This document shows positions 63,840 through 64,000 of a stretch of 64,000 nt of DNA, in pieces. The DNA is from Corallium rubrum (taxonomy: Eukaryota; Cnidaria; Anthozoa; Scleralcyonacea; Coralliidae). The stretch lies in NCBI GenBank assembly GCA_964035015.1, contig OZ036017.1:5277496-5341495 (forward strand), given 5' to 3'. The notes under the pieces were generated by a model. The model was given only the letters and a program-made list of their open reading frames with translations, had not been told where the DNA came from and did not search any database. The translations under genes and the position numbers were made by a program. The stretch's first letter is position 1, and each line of letters starts with the position of its first letter.

Positions 63840-64000
63840 TTTCAGAACTACGCATCGTTGAAATAGATTGTGTACGTATGTTGTTATATGTTGAATGAGC
63901 TTTCATTTGATTAGAGTTCAAGATTCTGCGTTTTATGAAACTTGTTATACTGTCCAAAATGTGCGAACCACTGTTCCAAATAATATTTCATTACAAATAT
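63840..64000 (+). repeat. Second copy of the 53165-54703 foldback arm, cut by the window edge
   Basis: GAACTACGCATCGTTGAAAT, TACGTATGTTGTTA and GAGCTTTCATTTG match 53580-53660, with small differences. Confidence 0.7.

Overview
This window is eukaryotic genomic DNA, AT-rich and packed with repeats. It is most likely from a cnidarian, probably an anthozoan. That rests on the combination of an AIF1 gene with animal exon structure, BEL/Pao and coral-like Ty3 retroelements, a Penelope-like element, a P2X7 'ballast'-domain gene and many MITEs; it is an inference, not a proof. Introns are spliced with ordinary GT-AG sites and the standard genetic code fits.

The only complete host gene I can assemble is AIF1 (allograft inflammatory factor 1, an EF-hand actin-bundling protein). 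It has seven coding exons from 7328 to 37223 on the + strand and encodes 146 residues, almost the length of the human protein. Its 441 coding bases are stretched over 30 kb because introns 4, 5 and 6 are filled with mobile DNA. Intron 4 (7891-15906) holds a roughly 185-bp satellite interrupted by a complete PIF/Harbinger transposon, with an 8-bp-TSD hAT MITE nested inside the transposase intron, then a foldback repeat and a tRNA-derived SINE. Intron 5 (16006-35912) holds a tandem SINE array split by a MITE, TA microsatellites, a tRNA-like hairpin, and a minus-strand Penelope-like element cut into four pieces by a palindromic Tc1-like element and two BEL/Pao retrotransposons, each with LTRs and a 5-bp target duplication. 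Intron 6 holds a 15-bp minisatellite and a foldback.

Upstream of AIF1 (1-5230) is the 3' part of a decayed Ty3-like retrotransposon. Downstream (37.2-47.5 kb) are hairpins, a tandem hammerhead-ribozyme repeat resembling metazoan retrozymes (38.06-38.43 kb), scrambled non-LTR retrotransposon pieces, a 436-bp palindrome, a 20-bp minisatellite and a solo LTR with a nested MITE.

The right third (50.6-60.0 kb) is the most unusual part. A THAP-domain DDE transposase gene (minus strand, decayed) and a separate P2X7 ballast/zinc-domain gene (plus strand) lie between long inverted repeats whose outermost copies start and end at TTAA, as expected for the Kolobok superfamily. The inverted repeats themselves carry an outward-facing ORF with a splice donor. 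Nested in or beside this element are a 1.5-kb foldback whose insertion site can be checked against an uninterrupted relative at 47.6 kb, a 630-bp MITE and fragments of a second TTAA family. The window ends with a RecQ-like helicase exon cut by a hAT-type MITE just before its Walker A motif, and a second copy of the foldback arm.
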